Assembly (NCBI RefSeq): GCF_015352975.1
Contig: NZ_JACYIZ010000002.1
Coordinates: forward strand, 248,001 to 312,000
Length of the DNA: 64,000 bases
Reading direction: 5' to 3'
DNA from: Aestuariimicrobium ganziense
Lineage (GTDB): Bacteria; Actinomycetota; Actinomycetes; Propionibacteriales; Propionibacteriaceae
Shown here: in pieces, positions 17,602 to 26,035 of the stretch
Position numbering within the stretch: position 1 is the first letter of the stretch
Layout: every line of letters begins with the position of its first letter
The notes under the pieces: generated by a model
Database searches by the model: none
Told to the model about the DNA's origin: nothing
What the model saw: the letters and a program-made list of their open reading frames with translations, nothing else
Program-made: the position numbers and the translations under genes

Positions 17602-18057
17602 GTCACGCCGTAGTCGGGCACCTCGACGGCCTCTCCCCCACGCAGCGCGGACTCGTGGGCGCAGATGCCCGGGGCGGTCCAGGTGGCCGTGGTCACCGAT
17701 CCGGTCGGGGCTGAGTTCGGCCGAGCCGGTGCAGCGCACCTCGGAGTCGGCCAGGGTGGTGCCCATCGGCACCGCCGAGGCGCAGTGGCGCCCGGAGTTC
17801 AGCACCGCCAACACCTGGTCGTGGTGGAACCTGACCGGGCTGACCACGTGGACGGCCTGCCAGGCGGTGCCCTGGAGCGCCTCGTCGAGGGTTTCGTAGC
17901 GCTCGGTGATGCCGAACTGGGCGCCCACCTCGTCCAGCAGTTGTCGATCCGGTTCGACCACGCCCACCCGCCCGACCTCAGGATGGGCCTGGTGGATCGG
18001 GACGAAATCTCGTCCGAACCCCAGCCCGACCACCAGGACGTCGAGGTCGCCGCTCAC
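17595..18057 (-). pseudogene. Gfo/Idh/MocA oxidoreductase remnant
   Basis: The N-terminal ~100 residues are intact: LDVLVVGLGFGRDFVPIHQA, then EVGRVGVVEPDRQLL and HCASAVPMGTTLAD. The sequence then jumps to SEVRCTGSAELSPDRIG and, after a frameshift, ends TATWTAPGICAHESALRGG...VEVPDYGVTY at 17595. Only ~150 codons remain of ~380-400, so the central and much of the C-terminal domain are deleted. The end overlaps the 3' end of the convergent acyl-CoA ligase gene by 7 bases. It follows the LarA-family gene by 18 bases on the same strand, so the intact form was probably co-transcribed with it. Confidence 0.78.
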
Positions 18058-18075
18058 CTGCCCCTCCTTGCCTGC

Positions 18076-19353
18076 TCAGACCACGGGGACGACGTAGGGA
18101 CCCTCGGGGATCACCGCCACCGCGGGGTCGCCGCTGCGCTCGATGCTGGCAGCGATGGCCACGGCGAGGTCGTCGATGACTTCGACACAGGCCAGCTGTT
18201 GTTGGTCAGGGGCGATCCTTGCCCCGAACAGTTGGATGCGGGCGCGCAGCATCGCCTGAGCCAGCATCTGGGTCTGCCACTCGTCGATGTCGGCGAGCCG
18301 CTTCGGGGTGATCTGTTCGAGGAAGGGCTTCGGTCCCAGCGCCGCCAGGCGGGCCTGCGACTCCGCGAACTCCGGCGAGCCGAGGCCTTCCTCGCACTCC
18401 GACACCATGATCAGCGTGCCGCCGGGTTCGAGGATGTCGAGTGGGGTCACCATGCCCTTGACGGTCTGGTAGTAGGTCTTGTCGAGCGGGTAGCCGGCCG
18501 ACGAGGTGACCACGGTGTGGAAGCGTCGTGCGACCGCAACCTCGCACAGTCCAGCGGCGAAGTCGACCGCCACCTGGTGTGAAGCGATCACGTCGCCGAA
18601 GGTGACCTGCAGCAGGCGACGCTGTTCGTCGATCACCGTGCTCAAGGCGTAGATCTCCCCCACCGCGGCCACGATCTGGAGTTGCTCCTCGTGCAGCGGG
18701 TTGCCGGCGAGGTTGCACTGGATGGCCAGCGGGTCGGCCATGAACCGGTGGGAGTGGAAGGTGCGGATGGTCTCGTGGCCGGCGACACCGGGGGCCACCA
18801 CCTTGCGACCGCCCGACCAACCGGCCATGAAGTGCGGCTCGATCAGGCCGGTGACGATCCTGAGGTCGGCCTCGACGAAGAGCCGGTTGAGGTGGATCGG
18901 GGTGCCCCGGGTCGACGTGCGACCCAGGTCGACGAGCATGGCCTCGTCCCTGGCGAAGTGGTTCCCGATCCGGACATTCGCCACCACCCACGGGTCGCCG
19001 ACCAGCTCGTCAAGCTCAGGGCCGAGGTTGGGCCGGTGGAGACCGGTGGCGACCAGGATGGTGATCGCCTCCAGCGGAATGCCTGCTTCGACCAGGGTCT
19101 CGACCATGGGGCGCAGGAACAGGTGGTTGGGCACCGGGCGGGTGATGTCACAGATCACGATGCAGGCACTGGCTCGGCCTTGGGCCAGTTCTGCCAGGGG
19201 CCGGCTGCCGATCGGGTTCTCGAGCACGTTCCGCACTGCCGCGGACGGGTCGGTGAGCGGAGTGGCCGGCGGCTTGGCGATCGACGTGAACACCGCGCCC
19301 GGCACGTCGGGCACGAGCACGTCGCCACGCCCGTGCAGCACGTGTGAGGTCAT
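18076..19353 (-). CDS. LarA-family nickel-dependent hydroxyacid racemase/epimerase
   Basis: The 425-residue protein belongs to the lactate racemase LarA superfamily (DUF2088), which carries a nickel-pincer nucleotide. Residues matching the Lactobacillus LarA active site are present: Arg72 in DITRPVP, His106 in ATGLHRPN, His174 in EPHFMAGWSGG, Lys184 in GGRKVVAPG (the cofactor-tethering Lys) and His200 in TFHSHR. It therefore probably flips the alpha-carbon of a 2-hydroxyacid. A ribosome binding site (AAAGG) precedes the ATG. It sat in an operon with a now-decayed Gfo/Idh oxidoreductase, which hints at a sugar-acid or polyol substrate. larB, larC and larE are not in the window. Confidence 0.85.
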   Translation of the reverse strand: MTSHVLHGRGDVLVPDVPGAVFTSIAKPPATPLTDPSAAVRNVLENPIGSRPLAELAQGRASACIVICDITRPVPNHLFLRPMVETLVEAGIPLEAITILVATGLHRPNLGPELDELVGDPWVVANVRIGNHFARDEAMLVDLGRTSTRGTPIHLNRLFVEADLRIVTGLIEPHFMAGWSGGRKVVAPGVAGHETIRTFHSHRFMADPLAIQCNLAGNPLHEEQLQIVAAVGEIYALSTVIDEQRRLLQVTFGDVIASHQVAVDFAAGLCEVAVARRFHTVVTSSAGYPLDKTYYQTVKGMVTPLDILEPGGTLIMVSECEEGLGSPEFAESQARLAALGPKPFLEQITPKRLADIDEWQTQMLAQAMLRARIQLFGARIAPDQQQLACVEVIDDLAVAIAASIERSGDPAVAVIPEGPYVVPVV

Positions 19354-19480
19354 CGGTCACGCCTTTCGTGGACTCGGGTCAGCAGTCGGTCAGGCCTCAG
19401 GCTAGTCGCTGTCAAGGCTGCCAACCTCAGGTGGACCCTGCGCGTGACAGGTTCAGGGAGTCGACCCCAAGGGCAGGTGT

Positions 19481-20779
19481 GTGATGGAGCGCAGGACGAT
19501 GCTGCAACTGTCAATGGTGGCTGCCCTGGCGTCGTGCTCAGGCGAGGTGCCACCTCGTCCGTCGGCACCGCCGGCAACGGCTGGTACGGGCGTGAGCGCG
19601 GCCAGATCGACCGCTTCGGCCACGCCGTCGACTGCCTCCACGACCCCCTCCGGGCTGGTGGAACAGGCGCGGCGGCTGTCGTCCATGTACGACTACGACG
19701 CAGCGCTGACCATGCTCGAGACCGACGACTCGCCCGAGGCCACGCAGACACGTGACGAGGTCGAGGCGGCGAAGAAGTCAGCGGTGGTCTGGGCGGACAA
19801 CTCCACGGTCTCGCACATCTTCTACCACTCGCTGATCGTCGACCCGGCCCGGGCGTTCGCCGCCAGCAACCCGACCCGTCAGGGCTACGCCGAGTACATG
19901 GTGACCCAGCGCGAGTTCGAGGCCCAGCTGCGCCAGATGCATGAGCGAGGCTTCGTCCTGGTGCACCCACAGCGGCTGGTCGCGCCCGACGCTGCGGGCG
20001 TGATGCGCTACCAGCCGGTGCTGCTGCCCCCCGGCCGCACGCCGCTGGTGTTGTCGGTCGACGACGTGTCGTACTACGAGTACATGGCCGGTGCGGGCTT
20101 CGCGAGCAACCTGACCATCCGCGACGGTCGGGTGACCAACACCTACGTCGACGCCCGGGGCCAGGCCCACCACGGCGCCTACGACGTCTCGACCGTGGTG
20201 GACGACTTCGTTCGCGACCATCCCGAGTTCAGCTACCGCGGTGACAAGGGGACGATTGGCCTCACCGGCTACAACGGTGTGCTCGGCTACCGCACCTCGG
20301 TGCGCCAGTACGGCAACACTGCGGCGACTCGCGAGCAGCAACGACTGGCCAAGGCCGTGGCGGATGCCATGAAGGCTGATGGCTGGCACTTCGCCTCGCA
20401 CACCTGGGGCCACATCAACCTGTGGAAGTCGTCCGCGGGCAATGTGGCCTGGGACATCGAGCACTGGGCGAGTGAGGTGCGCCCGATCATCGGCCCCACC
20501 GAGGAGTTCATCTTCCCCTTCGGGGTGGACGGTTATGGTTCGGTGGCCTTTGAGCGCCCGGGATCGAAGTACCCGCAACTGCTCGAGGCCGGGTTCCGCC
20601 ACTTCTTCCCGATCGACTCGACCAGGTCGTCGTGGACGCAGCTGACCCCCGAACTGTGGCGACAGATGCGGATCGCCGTCGACGGCACCTCGATGAGCTG
20701 GGCGCTGGGGAACCCCAAGAACCCCCTGCACCAGTTCTTCGACGTGAAGTCGACGATCGACCCGGCACGACCCGCGTAG
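19481..20779 (+). CDS. Polysaccharide deacetylase-like lipoprotein
   Basis: The 432-residue secreted protein starts with a lipoprotein signal (MERRTMLQLSMVAALASC, Cys at about 19) and a low-complexity Ser/Thr/Pro linker to about residue 60. A NodB-like polysaccharide deacetylase fold follows. The metal-binding Asp pair is in LSVDDVSYYEY (about 194-196) and a metal His is in HFASHTWGH (about 305-311). GH153/CE4-type proteins look similar but have another domain. The enzyme would de-N-acetylate a surface glycan outside the membrane. The GTG at 19481 is immediately followed by an ATG at 19484; either could be used. Confidence 0.8.
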   Translation: MMERRTMLQLSMVAALASCSGEVPPRPSAPPATAGTGVSAARSTASATPSTASTTPSGLVEQARRLSSMYDYDAALTMLETDDSPEATQTRDEVEAAKKSAVVWADNSTVSHIFYHSLIVDPARAFAASNPTRQGYAEYMVTQREFEAQLRQMHERGFVLVHPQRLVAPDAAGVMRYQPVLLPPGRTPLVLSVDDVSYYEYMAGAGFASNLTIRDGRVTNTYVDARGQAHHGAYDVSTVVDDFVRDHPEFSYRGDKGTIGLTGYNGVLGYRTSVRQYGNTAATREQQRLAKAVADAMKADGWHFASHTWGHINLWKSSAGNVAWDIEHWASEVRPIIGPTEEFIFPFGVDGYGSVAFERPGSKYPQLLEAGFRHFFPIDSTRSSWTQLTPELWRQMRIAVDGTSMSWALGNPKNPLHQFFDVKSTIDPARPA

Positions 20780-20786
20780 GAGCGCT

Positions 20787-22073
20787 TCAGCTGGGCGCAG
20801 ACTCCAGCAGCAGCCGATTGAGTCGTTGCTGCCAGCCGACGTTGCCCCAACCGGGATGGTGCGGTGCCGAGTTCGACCCCAGCACGACTCCCCAATATCC
20901 GAGGTCGATCGCACGATCAACGGCGAACTCGGCGATGGCCGATCCCAACGGACCGTCCTCGTAGTCGCTGTGCAGGGGGGTGTAGCCGATCCAGCCCTCG
21001 CCGATCACTGCGGGGATGCCGTGGCTCGCGGCGAAGCGTGCGACCGCGTCCAGCTTGTCGGCGATGGCCCAACGCATCGCTTCGGCGTAGAGGTGGTGGT
21101 GCTCGTACAACCAGCGATCCCACAACCGCGGATCCACCTGGTCGTAGGAGTAGAACATCGCCGGGGACACCCCGGTCGCGTCGTAGCGCCACTGGGGCAC
21201 GTGACCGGTCGACTCAGGGCCGAAGGCGGGTGCGTCCTCACGCAGCAACGAGCAGAGGTTGGCGGTCGGGTACTCCGGCGGGAGCGACCGCACACCCGCC
21301 CACCGTTCGAGGGCCCCCAAGGTGCCGTAGACGTAGATGTGGAAGTGGGCCACGTCACCGTTCGTGGCCGCACTGTCCATGTCCAGGTACGGAGTGATGC
21401 CGTAGCAGGTGGTCACCATCACCCCCGGCAGTTGCTCACGCAACCATTCGATGGCGGCCTCGTTGTGGGGCTTCTGGGACCAGTAGGGGTCCTGGTCACC
21501 GCCGGTCACGTCGCGCAGCCGCGACAGGTCGACCTCGTTGTGCAGTTCGACGTAGGCGATCTGGTCGCCCAGGCCGTGCTCGGTCAGGTGCTCGACGAGG
21601 CGTACCAGGCTGCGGGCCAGGGCGAGGTGCCGCTCCTGCGGCGGCACGGCCATCAGGCTGCGGTACCAGGCGTCGTCGGCCGAGAAGGCGGGCGACTGCT
21701 GGTACTCCCACGACGAGATGATGACGACGACTCCATGGCGTCGAGCCGCCTCGAACAGGTTGCGCAGGCGTTCGCGTCCGTCGAGCTCGACCCCTCCGGC
21801 CACGTTGTACCACCGCGTGCCGTGCCCCACACCCGGCCCCATCTGGCTGACTCGCAGACGCGACCATTCGAGCTGGTCGTCACCGAAGAGCAGGTGCGGC
21901 ATGGCACAGATGCGCACCGTGTTGTAGCCACGCTCCACCGCCTGGGCCATGGCCTCGTCCAAGTCGTGGAAGGGCTCGCCCGGCCCCGCCTGGGTGAACC
22001 AACTGAAGTCCCACAAGGTGATGGTCAACCTCGACGGCAGGCGCTCCGGTCGCTGGGTGGTCGTGCCCGTCAT
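20787..22073 (-). CDS. Cellulase-like glycoside hydrolase (clan GH-A TIM barrel)
   Basis: The 428-residue cytosolic protein has a TIM-barrel glycosidase architecture. It begins RLTITLWDFSWFTQAG and shows a likely acid/base Glu in YVELHNEVD (about residue 185) and a likely nucleophile Glu in PAVIGEGWIGYTP (about 378), the two-Glu layout of clan GH-A. No signal peptide is seen. The ATG at 22073 is chosen because homology-like sequence starts there; an upstream in-frame codon at 22181 would add only low-quality sequence. It is the last chromosomal gene before the left end of the integrated element. The substrate is unknown. Confidence 0.72.
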   Translation of the reverse strand: MTGTTTQRPERLPSRLTITLWDFSWFTQAGPGEPFHDLDEAMAQAVERGYNTVRICAMPHLLFGDDQLEWSRLRVSQMGPGVGHGTRWYNVAGGVELDGRERLRNLFEAARRHGVVVIISSWEYQQSPAFSADDAWYRSLMAVPPQERHLALARSLVRLVEHLTEHGLGDQIAYVELHNEVDLSRLRDVTGGDQDPYWSQKPHNEAAIEWLREQLPGVMVTTCYGITPYLDMDSAATNGDVAHFHIYVYGTLGALERWAGVRSLPPEYPTANLCSLLREDAPAFGPESTGHVPQWRYDATGVSPAMFYSYDQVDPRLWDRWLYEHHHLYAEAMRWAIADKLDAVARFAASHGIPAVIGEGWIGYTPLHSDYEDGPLGSAIAEFAVDRAIDLGYWGVVLGSNSAPHHPGWGNVGWQQRLNRLLLESAPS

Positions 22074-22195
22074 GCCCTGAATCCCGTCAGGCCCGGATGA
22101 GTCCCCATGGCTGTCAGCGTAGGAGCGCCGGGCCTGGTCGCCCAGCCTCGAGCAGCGCAATCGTATGGACGAATCGATCACCGCTGGGGCACCAC

Positions 22196-22219
22196 TGGTC
22201 GGGGCGACAGGACTCGAAC
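22196..22219 (+). repeat. Left attachment site (attL), copy of the tRNA-Pro 3' end
   Basis: These 24 bases are identical and in the same orientation to 30470-30493. They correspond to the CCA, discriminator, acceptor 3' strand and half of the T-arm of tRNA-Pro. The rest of the tRNA is absent here. Confidence 0.88.
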
Positions 22220-22370
22220 AGTGCGACGGCCGGGGCGTGCTCCGCTGCTGACTACCAGTTCTTCCAGCAGGGATCGTGCGTATTCAGGGGTCGTGGCTCT
22301 TGCGTGTCTCCGGTTACGGATGGGTCAGAGTCTACGACCCTGTTCGCAATGATCTATCCCGCGCAACGCC

Positions 22371-23357
22371 TCAGTCCAAGATCTCACGCGCGCTCAGGAT
22401 GCCGGGCCCCAAGCCCCAGACTCTCCAAGTTCCATCCGGCACACGCACCAGAGTCAGGAAAGTCACGCTTGTGCGGAATGCCGCGAAGGCTTGTGCGACC
22501 GCGGACGGTTCCGGAACAAACCTCATGACGGCGACCTGTTCGGGAGCGTCGACGAGTGGGATCACCCGCGAGGCCGGAGCCCTGCCCTCCAGGTGCTCGC
22601 GCGCCCACTCGTAGTCACCCCACGCGGACGGATCGTACGTGAGGTGGTGCACCGCAGGGTCCCGCTCAAGAAGCGCCAGCCACCACAACAACGTCACTTG
22701 CGCCGGGTTTGTGATGTCGCCGGGGACACCGTAGGCGGCGAGCGCGTCATCCTCGTCTGCTGCCACAAGTGCCGGGACTGGCGATTCGTCCTCGTCGCCT
22801 AAGCTCGCGGCGTCGTTCGCGAGCGTTGCGAAGGTGGGGACTGTTGCGGCCAGACCCGCGAAGTACTCGGCCACCGTCGTGGGCGGGCGCCGGTTCCGGA
22901 GTGCATCCTCGCGCAGCACTTCAAGCACTCTGTCGCGCTGCTCAACCAAGAGACTAGCCAAGAACGAATCAGGATGCTCCACTGACAGCGCGAACGATTC
23001 CGTGGACTCCGGAGGGAAGTCCTTCACGTTGAAGGTCAGCAGGACGTCTGCGCCGCCGTGGACCGCAGCAGCCAGGACGTGCCGATCCTTCGGGTCGCAG
23101 GACAGGCGAGGAATCAACTCCTGGTAGCCATCCACGGAGGCCTCGTCGTCGAAAGCCTCGCGCATTGCTGCCACCCGCTGCGTGGCCCTCTCGTGGGTCA
23201 TGCCTTTGAGCTTTGGGAGATTCCGCTCGACTTCGTCCAGGATCTCGTCCGACCACAGCGGGGCGATCAGCCCCGCCTCGGCTAGGGACAACAGGCATGA
23301 GGTGAGCCGGATCGGCACCAAGGTGCACGCATCGAGCAGCACGACAGGCGCGCTCAT
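22371..23357 (-). CDS. PIN-domain toxin with long C-terminal extension
   Basis: The 328-residue protein opens with a PIN ribonuclease domain (about residues 1-150). The first acidic residue is in VVLLDACTLVP (Asp9), a second acidic cluster is in SDEILDEVERNL (about 36-45), and the last is in SCDPKDRHVLAAAVHGGAD (about 85-104). PIN toxins of type II systems cut RNA. The ~170-residue C-terminal half has no family I recognise and is longer than in ordinary VapC. The start overlaps the antitoxin stop by 4 bases, so both are made together. Confidence 0.82.
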   Translation of the reverse strand: MSAPVVLLDACTLVPIRLTSCLLSLAEAGLIAPLWSDEILDEVERNLPKLKGMTHERATQRVAAMREAFDDEASVDGYQELIPRLSCDPKDRHVLAAAVHGGADVLLTFNVKDFPPESTESFALSVEHPDSFLASLLVEQRDRVLEVLREDALRNRRPPTTVAEYFAGLAATVPTFATLANDAASLGDEDESPVPALVAADEDDALAAYGVPGDITNPAQVTLLWWLALLERDPAVHHLTYDPSAWGDYEWAREHLEGRAPASRVIPLVDAPEQVAVMRFVPEPSAVAQAFAAFRTSVTFLTLVRVPDGTWRVWGLGPGILSAREILD

Positions 23358-23737
23358 CGGGTGCGAATCACCTCATCGGCGGCGGTGTCAGCATCAATGT
23401 CTTGAGCCAGCTCTGCGATTGCCCCACGCCGTTTGGCGGCCCGCTCCACCAGGTAGCGCTCCACTTCGGACGCCCGTACCTTGCGATGTACTCCCACGCC
23501 AGCGGACTCAAGGATCCCCCGGTCGATGAGCCTGACCACAGTCATGCGGCTGACGCCCAGGTGGTCTGCCACGGCCTGAGTACTCAACAACGCGTCCGCC
23601 GGCAGGATGACCACCTCGGGTGACGTCTCCAGCACTTCCAGCAGCCGCAGGAAGGGTTCGCGCGCAGCATCGTCTGCTACGGCATTCAAGGCGTCGTGGA
23701 GTTGCCGCGCCGCATCGTCGGCCAATACACCACTCAT
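23354..23737 (-). CDS. HTH antitoxin paired with the PIN toxin
   Basis: The 127-residue protein contains an excisionase/MerR-like winged helix in the middle (LSTQAVADHLGVSRMTVVRL, about residues 50-69, followed by IDRGILES). This is probably both antitoxin and autorepressor. The C-terminal ~40 residues (VERYLVERAAKRRGAIAELA onward) would wrap the toxin. The ATG at 23737 sits 7 bases after a TACCAT -10 box, which decides the start over codons further upstream. It is the promoter-proximal gene of the pair, as usual for toxin-antitoxin operons. Confidence 0.8.
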   Translation of the reverse strand: MSGVLADDAARQLHDALNAVADDAAREPFLRLLEVLETSPEVVILPADALLSTQAVADHLGVSRMTVVRLIDRGILESAGVGVHRKVRASEVERYLVERAAKRRGAIAELAQDIDADTAADEVIRTR

Positions 23738-23744
23738 GACACGG

Positions 23745-23750
23745 ATGGTA
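23745..23750 (-). promoter_or_regulatory. -10 box TACCAT of the toxin-antitoxin operon
   Basis: On the minus strand TACCAT lies 7 bases before the antitoxin ATG at 23737. The transcript would be leaderless. Confidence 0.5.
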
Positions 23751-24299
23751 CCCGAAACACCCAAAACGCACACCTGCCTTCAAGCCCGACGCCGCACAAC
23801 CGGCCTCGCGGATGCGATGCCTTGCAGGGCGCTCCATCTCACCGGGCCGGTGATCGGCACACCGAGGAAGCCGACTGCTAGTCGCATCTCCTGGGACGCC
23901 ACAGCGGGCCGGCTTCTTCCTGGTCCACCTCGTCGGACCCGACTCCGGCGACCAGCCCGGGCGAATCAGGCTGGACTCTTACGGGCTCCAAACGTGACAC
24001 CGCCTATCGAGACCTATGGATCGCCAACGCTTGGAAGTCGCCGCACCGCCAGCCCCGGGGATGTCACGCAGCAGTCCCGGGACGAGCTGGATTGAGACTG
24101 GATCTGGCTGCACCAAGCTGGCTGTCCCACGCGGCGATTCGCGGCCAGGTCTTGGCCATTAGGTGGGGCTCGTCCTGACGTGCGGCCCCCACCGAGCCTC
24201 ACACGACGATTTGCTGTCCGCTTGCCAGGGACGCCCGCCGCGCCGGACACCACCCGGCACCCCGGTCCCTCAGCGTTCGTCCATCGGTCTCCGTTCCGC
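23751..24299. other. Gene-free, degenerate stretch in the island
   Basis: About 550 bases separate the antitoxin promoter from the readable part of the IS21 transposase. No frame reads as a protein I recognise, and no tRNA, strong hairpin or inverted repeat was seen. It probably contains the eroded 3' part of istA and whatever the IS deletion removed. Confidence 0.5.
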
Positions 24300-24992
24300 T
24301 CATCCCATTCGGTCGTCAAGTCTGACGCTCCTCGCCAGCGTCTCCACGGACGGTGCCACCGCGTCCGAAGTGCCTCGACATCTGACCCCGTCAGCGAGGC
24401 GTCCACGGCGTCCGATACCGGCCTCGTTGTCCCACAGCAGCCGTTTCGGGACGCCACCGAAACGCTGCAACAACAACCACATCCCCGCCAACAGATCACC
24501 GGTACGACGGCTGGGGACCATCACCGCCTCGATCCGGCGGGAATGCGCCGCGACCATCACCAACACCGGCACCCGACCCCGCAACCTGGGCCCGAGACCA
24601 ACGTCCACGGGCGGGAACCACAAGTCGCACTGGACCTGCTCCCCCGGGCGGTGGACGAGCCGATCCGCCGGATCAACCCTGCGGACCCGCCGACGTGTCT
24701 CCGCGACGTTCTCACGGAACCAGGTGATCGACCCGTCCCAACCGACCCGCTGCGCCAACACCGTCGCCGGCATGTCCGGGAACTCACTCAGCAACACTCG
24801 CACTGCCGGTTCGACCCGGGCCCAGGCTGACTCGACCGGCGGGCGAGCCTTGTAAACAGGCGGACCATCCGAGGCCAACGCCTTCGCGACCGTCTTGCGA
24901 GCCACCCCCAACCGCTTCGCGATCGCCCTACCCGACAAGCCCTCACTGGCATGCAGATACCGAATCTCGGCCCACACATCCACGCTGATCAT
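24300..24992 (-). pseudogene. istA: IS21-family transposase IstA, 3'-truncated
   Basis: The frame starts MISVDVWAEIRYLHASEG with the IstA helix-turn-helix (GLSGRAIAKRLGVARKTVAK, about residues 18-37). It runs into the DDE core: VQCDLWFPPVDV with the first Asp, and VPKRLLWDNEAGIGRRGR with the second Asp. After DGV the frame turns into unrelated sequence and stops at 24300. The third catalytic residue, the rest of the protein and the helper ATPase gene istB are missing. The element cannot transpose by itself. Confidence 0.82.
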
Positions 24993-25016
24993 CCCTCCAT
25001 CGTGATCGCGTGGCCC

Positions 25017-25062
25017 CCTTTTCAACCGTCGTTACTGGCTCCCTTTTCGACCGTCGTCGACA
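25017..25062 (-). repeat. IS21 terminal repeats (one end of the element)
   Basis: A 16-bp motif (CCTTTTCRACCGTCGT) occurs at 25017-25032 and 25042-25057, 25 bases apart. The outer end at 25062 reads TGTCGACGAC on the minus strand, an IS21-style TG terminus. Tandem copies of the transposase-binding motif just inside the tip are characteristic of IS21 elements. The opposite end was not found. Confidence 0.65.
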
Positions 25063-25086
25063 CTGGGTCCTCCTGGCGCATAGGCT
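25057..25086 (+). promoter_or_regulatory. Hybrid promoter at the IS21 end
   Basis: TCGACA (25057-25062) is formed by the last bases of the IS end and matches TTGACA in 5 of 6 positions. TAGGCT (25081-25086) follows after 18 bases, and the ATG of the next gene comes 6 bases later. The IS end may therefore supply the -35 box. Confidence 0.45.
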
Positions 25087-25092
25087 CGCACT

Positions 25093-25995
25093 ATGGCGCG
25101 TGTGAGGGTGCTCGGGGCAGGTGTCGTTGGATCGGTCTACGCGGCGCTGCTGGCCGACGCCGGTCACGAGGTCACCCTGATCGCACGAGGATCGAGACTC
25201 GTCGACCTGCGCCGCCATGGACTGCTCGTGGGCCTCGACGGCCGGATCCTTGCGCCCGACGTGGCCGTGACGAAGTCACCGGAAGTGACAGACTCCGACG
25301 TCCTGCTGGTCGCCGTTCGCGGTGACCAGTTGGCTGCGGCCCTGGACGACATCGCAGCCAGCCCGGCTGGGTGGGTCTGGATGTTCACCAACCCCCTCGA
25401 GCTGCGCAGTGACGTGGAGGCTCGCCTGGGCCGCGACCGGCTGGTCTGGTGCTTCTCCGGTGTGGGCGGCGGCGTGAAGGACGGGCAGGTGACCGCCCAC
25501 CGGGTGGGGCAGCAGCCCACCGTGGTCGAGGGCGGGGCAGCCGGCTCCAAGTTCGCGTCGCAGCTGCTCGGCGCGATCGACCCCCACCTGCGGACCGAGC
25601 CGGACATGCACGCCTGGTTGGACACCCACACGGTGTTCGTGGCCGCCATGGCCGCCCTGGTCCTGGAGCAGCCCTTGGAGACGCGATCACAGCGAGTGCG
25701 CGGCGCTGTCCTGCTGGTTCGGGCCATGCGACAGGCCTTCGACTCCCTCGAAGCGCAGGGGGCTCGCATCACACCGCGCAACCTGCGGATGATCTTCGGC
25801 CGGGTGCCCCTGCCGATCGCCGCCCTGTACTGGGCTGCGCAGCTGTCACGACCCGTCGTGCAGGTGTCCATGCTCCCCCATGCCACCGCGACCCGAACCA
25901 CCGAACAGCGGGCCGTGGCCGCTCACGCCCTGGACCTCGCGGGCCACGGCCGCGGCCTCTACCGCCAGCTGCTCGCTCCTTTGGTCGGCACCTGA
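25093..25995 (+). CDS. Ketopantoate reductase-like protein (ApbA/PanE family)
   Basis: The 300-residue protein has the N-terminal Rossmann fold of the ApbA/PanE family (VLGAGVVGSVYAALLADAGH, about residues 5-24, followed by VTLIARGSR). The C-terminal helical domain is divergent. The family's conserved Lys/Asn/Glu positions are hard to place: instead of the canonical K(x)N pattern I see TNPLELRSD, WCFSGVGGGVKDG and an Arg-rich helix (QRVRGAVLLVRAMRQAF). It may be an NADPH-dependent 2-keto acid reductase other than PanE. It is an intact single gene amid debris, expressed from a leaderless promoter abutting the IS21 end. Confidence 0.7.
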   Translation: MARVRVLGAGVVGSVYAALLADAGHEVTLIARGSRLVDLRRHGLLVGLDGRILAPDVAVTKSPEVTDSDVLLVAVRGDQLAAALDDIAASPAGWVWMFTNPLELRSDVEARLGRDRLVWCFSGVGGGVKDGQVTAHRVGQQPTVVEGGAAGSKFASQLLGAIDPHLRTEPDMHAWLDTHTVFVAAMAALVLEQPLETRSQRVRGAVLLVRAMRQAFDSLEAQGARITPRNLRMIFGRVPLPIAALYWAAQLSRPVVQVSMLPHATATRTTEQRAVAAHALDLAGHGRGLYRQLLAPLVGT

Positions 25996-26035
25996 GCGGG
26001 TGCTCGGAACGCACTACTTTGCCGCGATGGGACGC

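Noticed and set aside
22196..22260. A second tRNA-Pro gene at the left end of the island
   Set aside because: Only the 3' 24 bases match; the anticodon and D arms are absent, so it is an attachment-site copy.
23774..24290. Protein-like plus-strand stretches in the island gap
   Set aside because: Short frames exist but none resembles a known family or has a start signal.
25017..25062. Complete, active IS21 element
   Set aside because: istA is truncated, istB is missing and only one terminal end could be identified.
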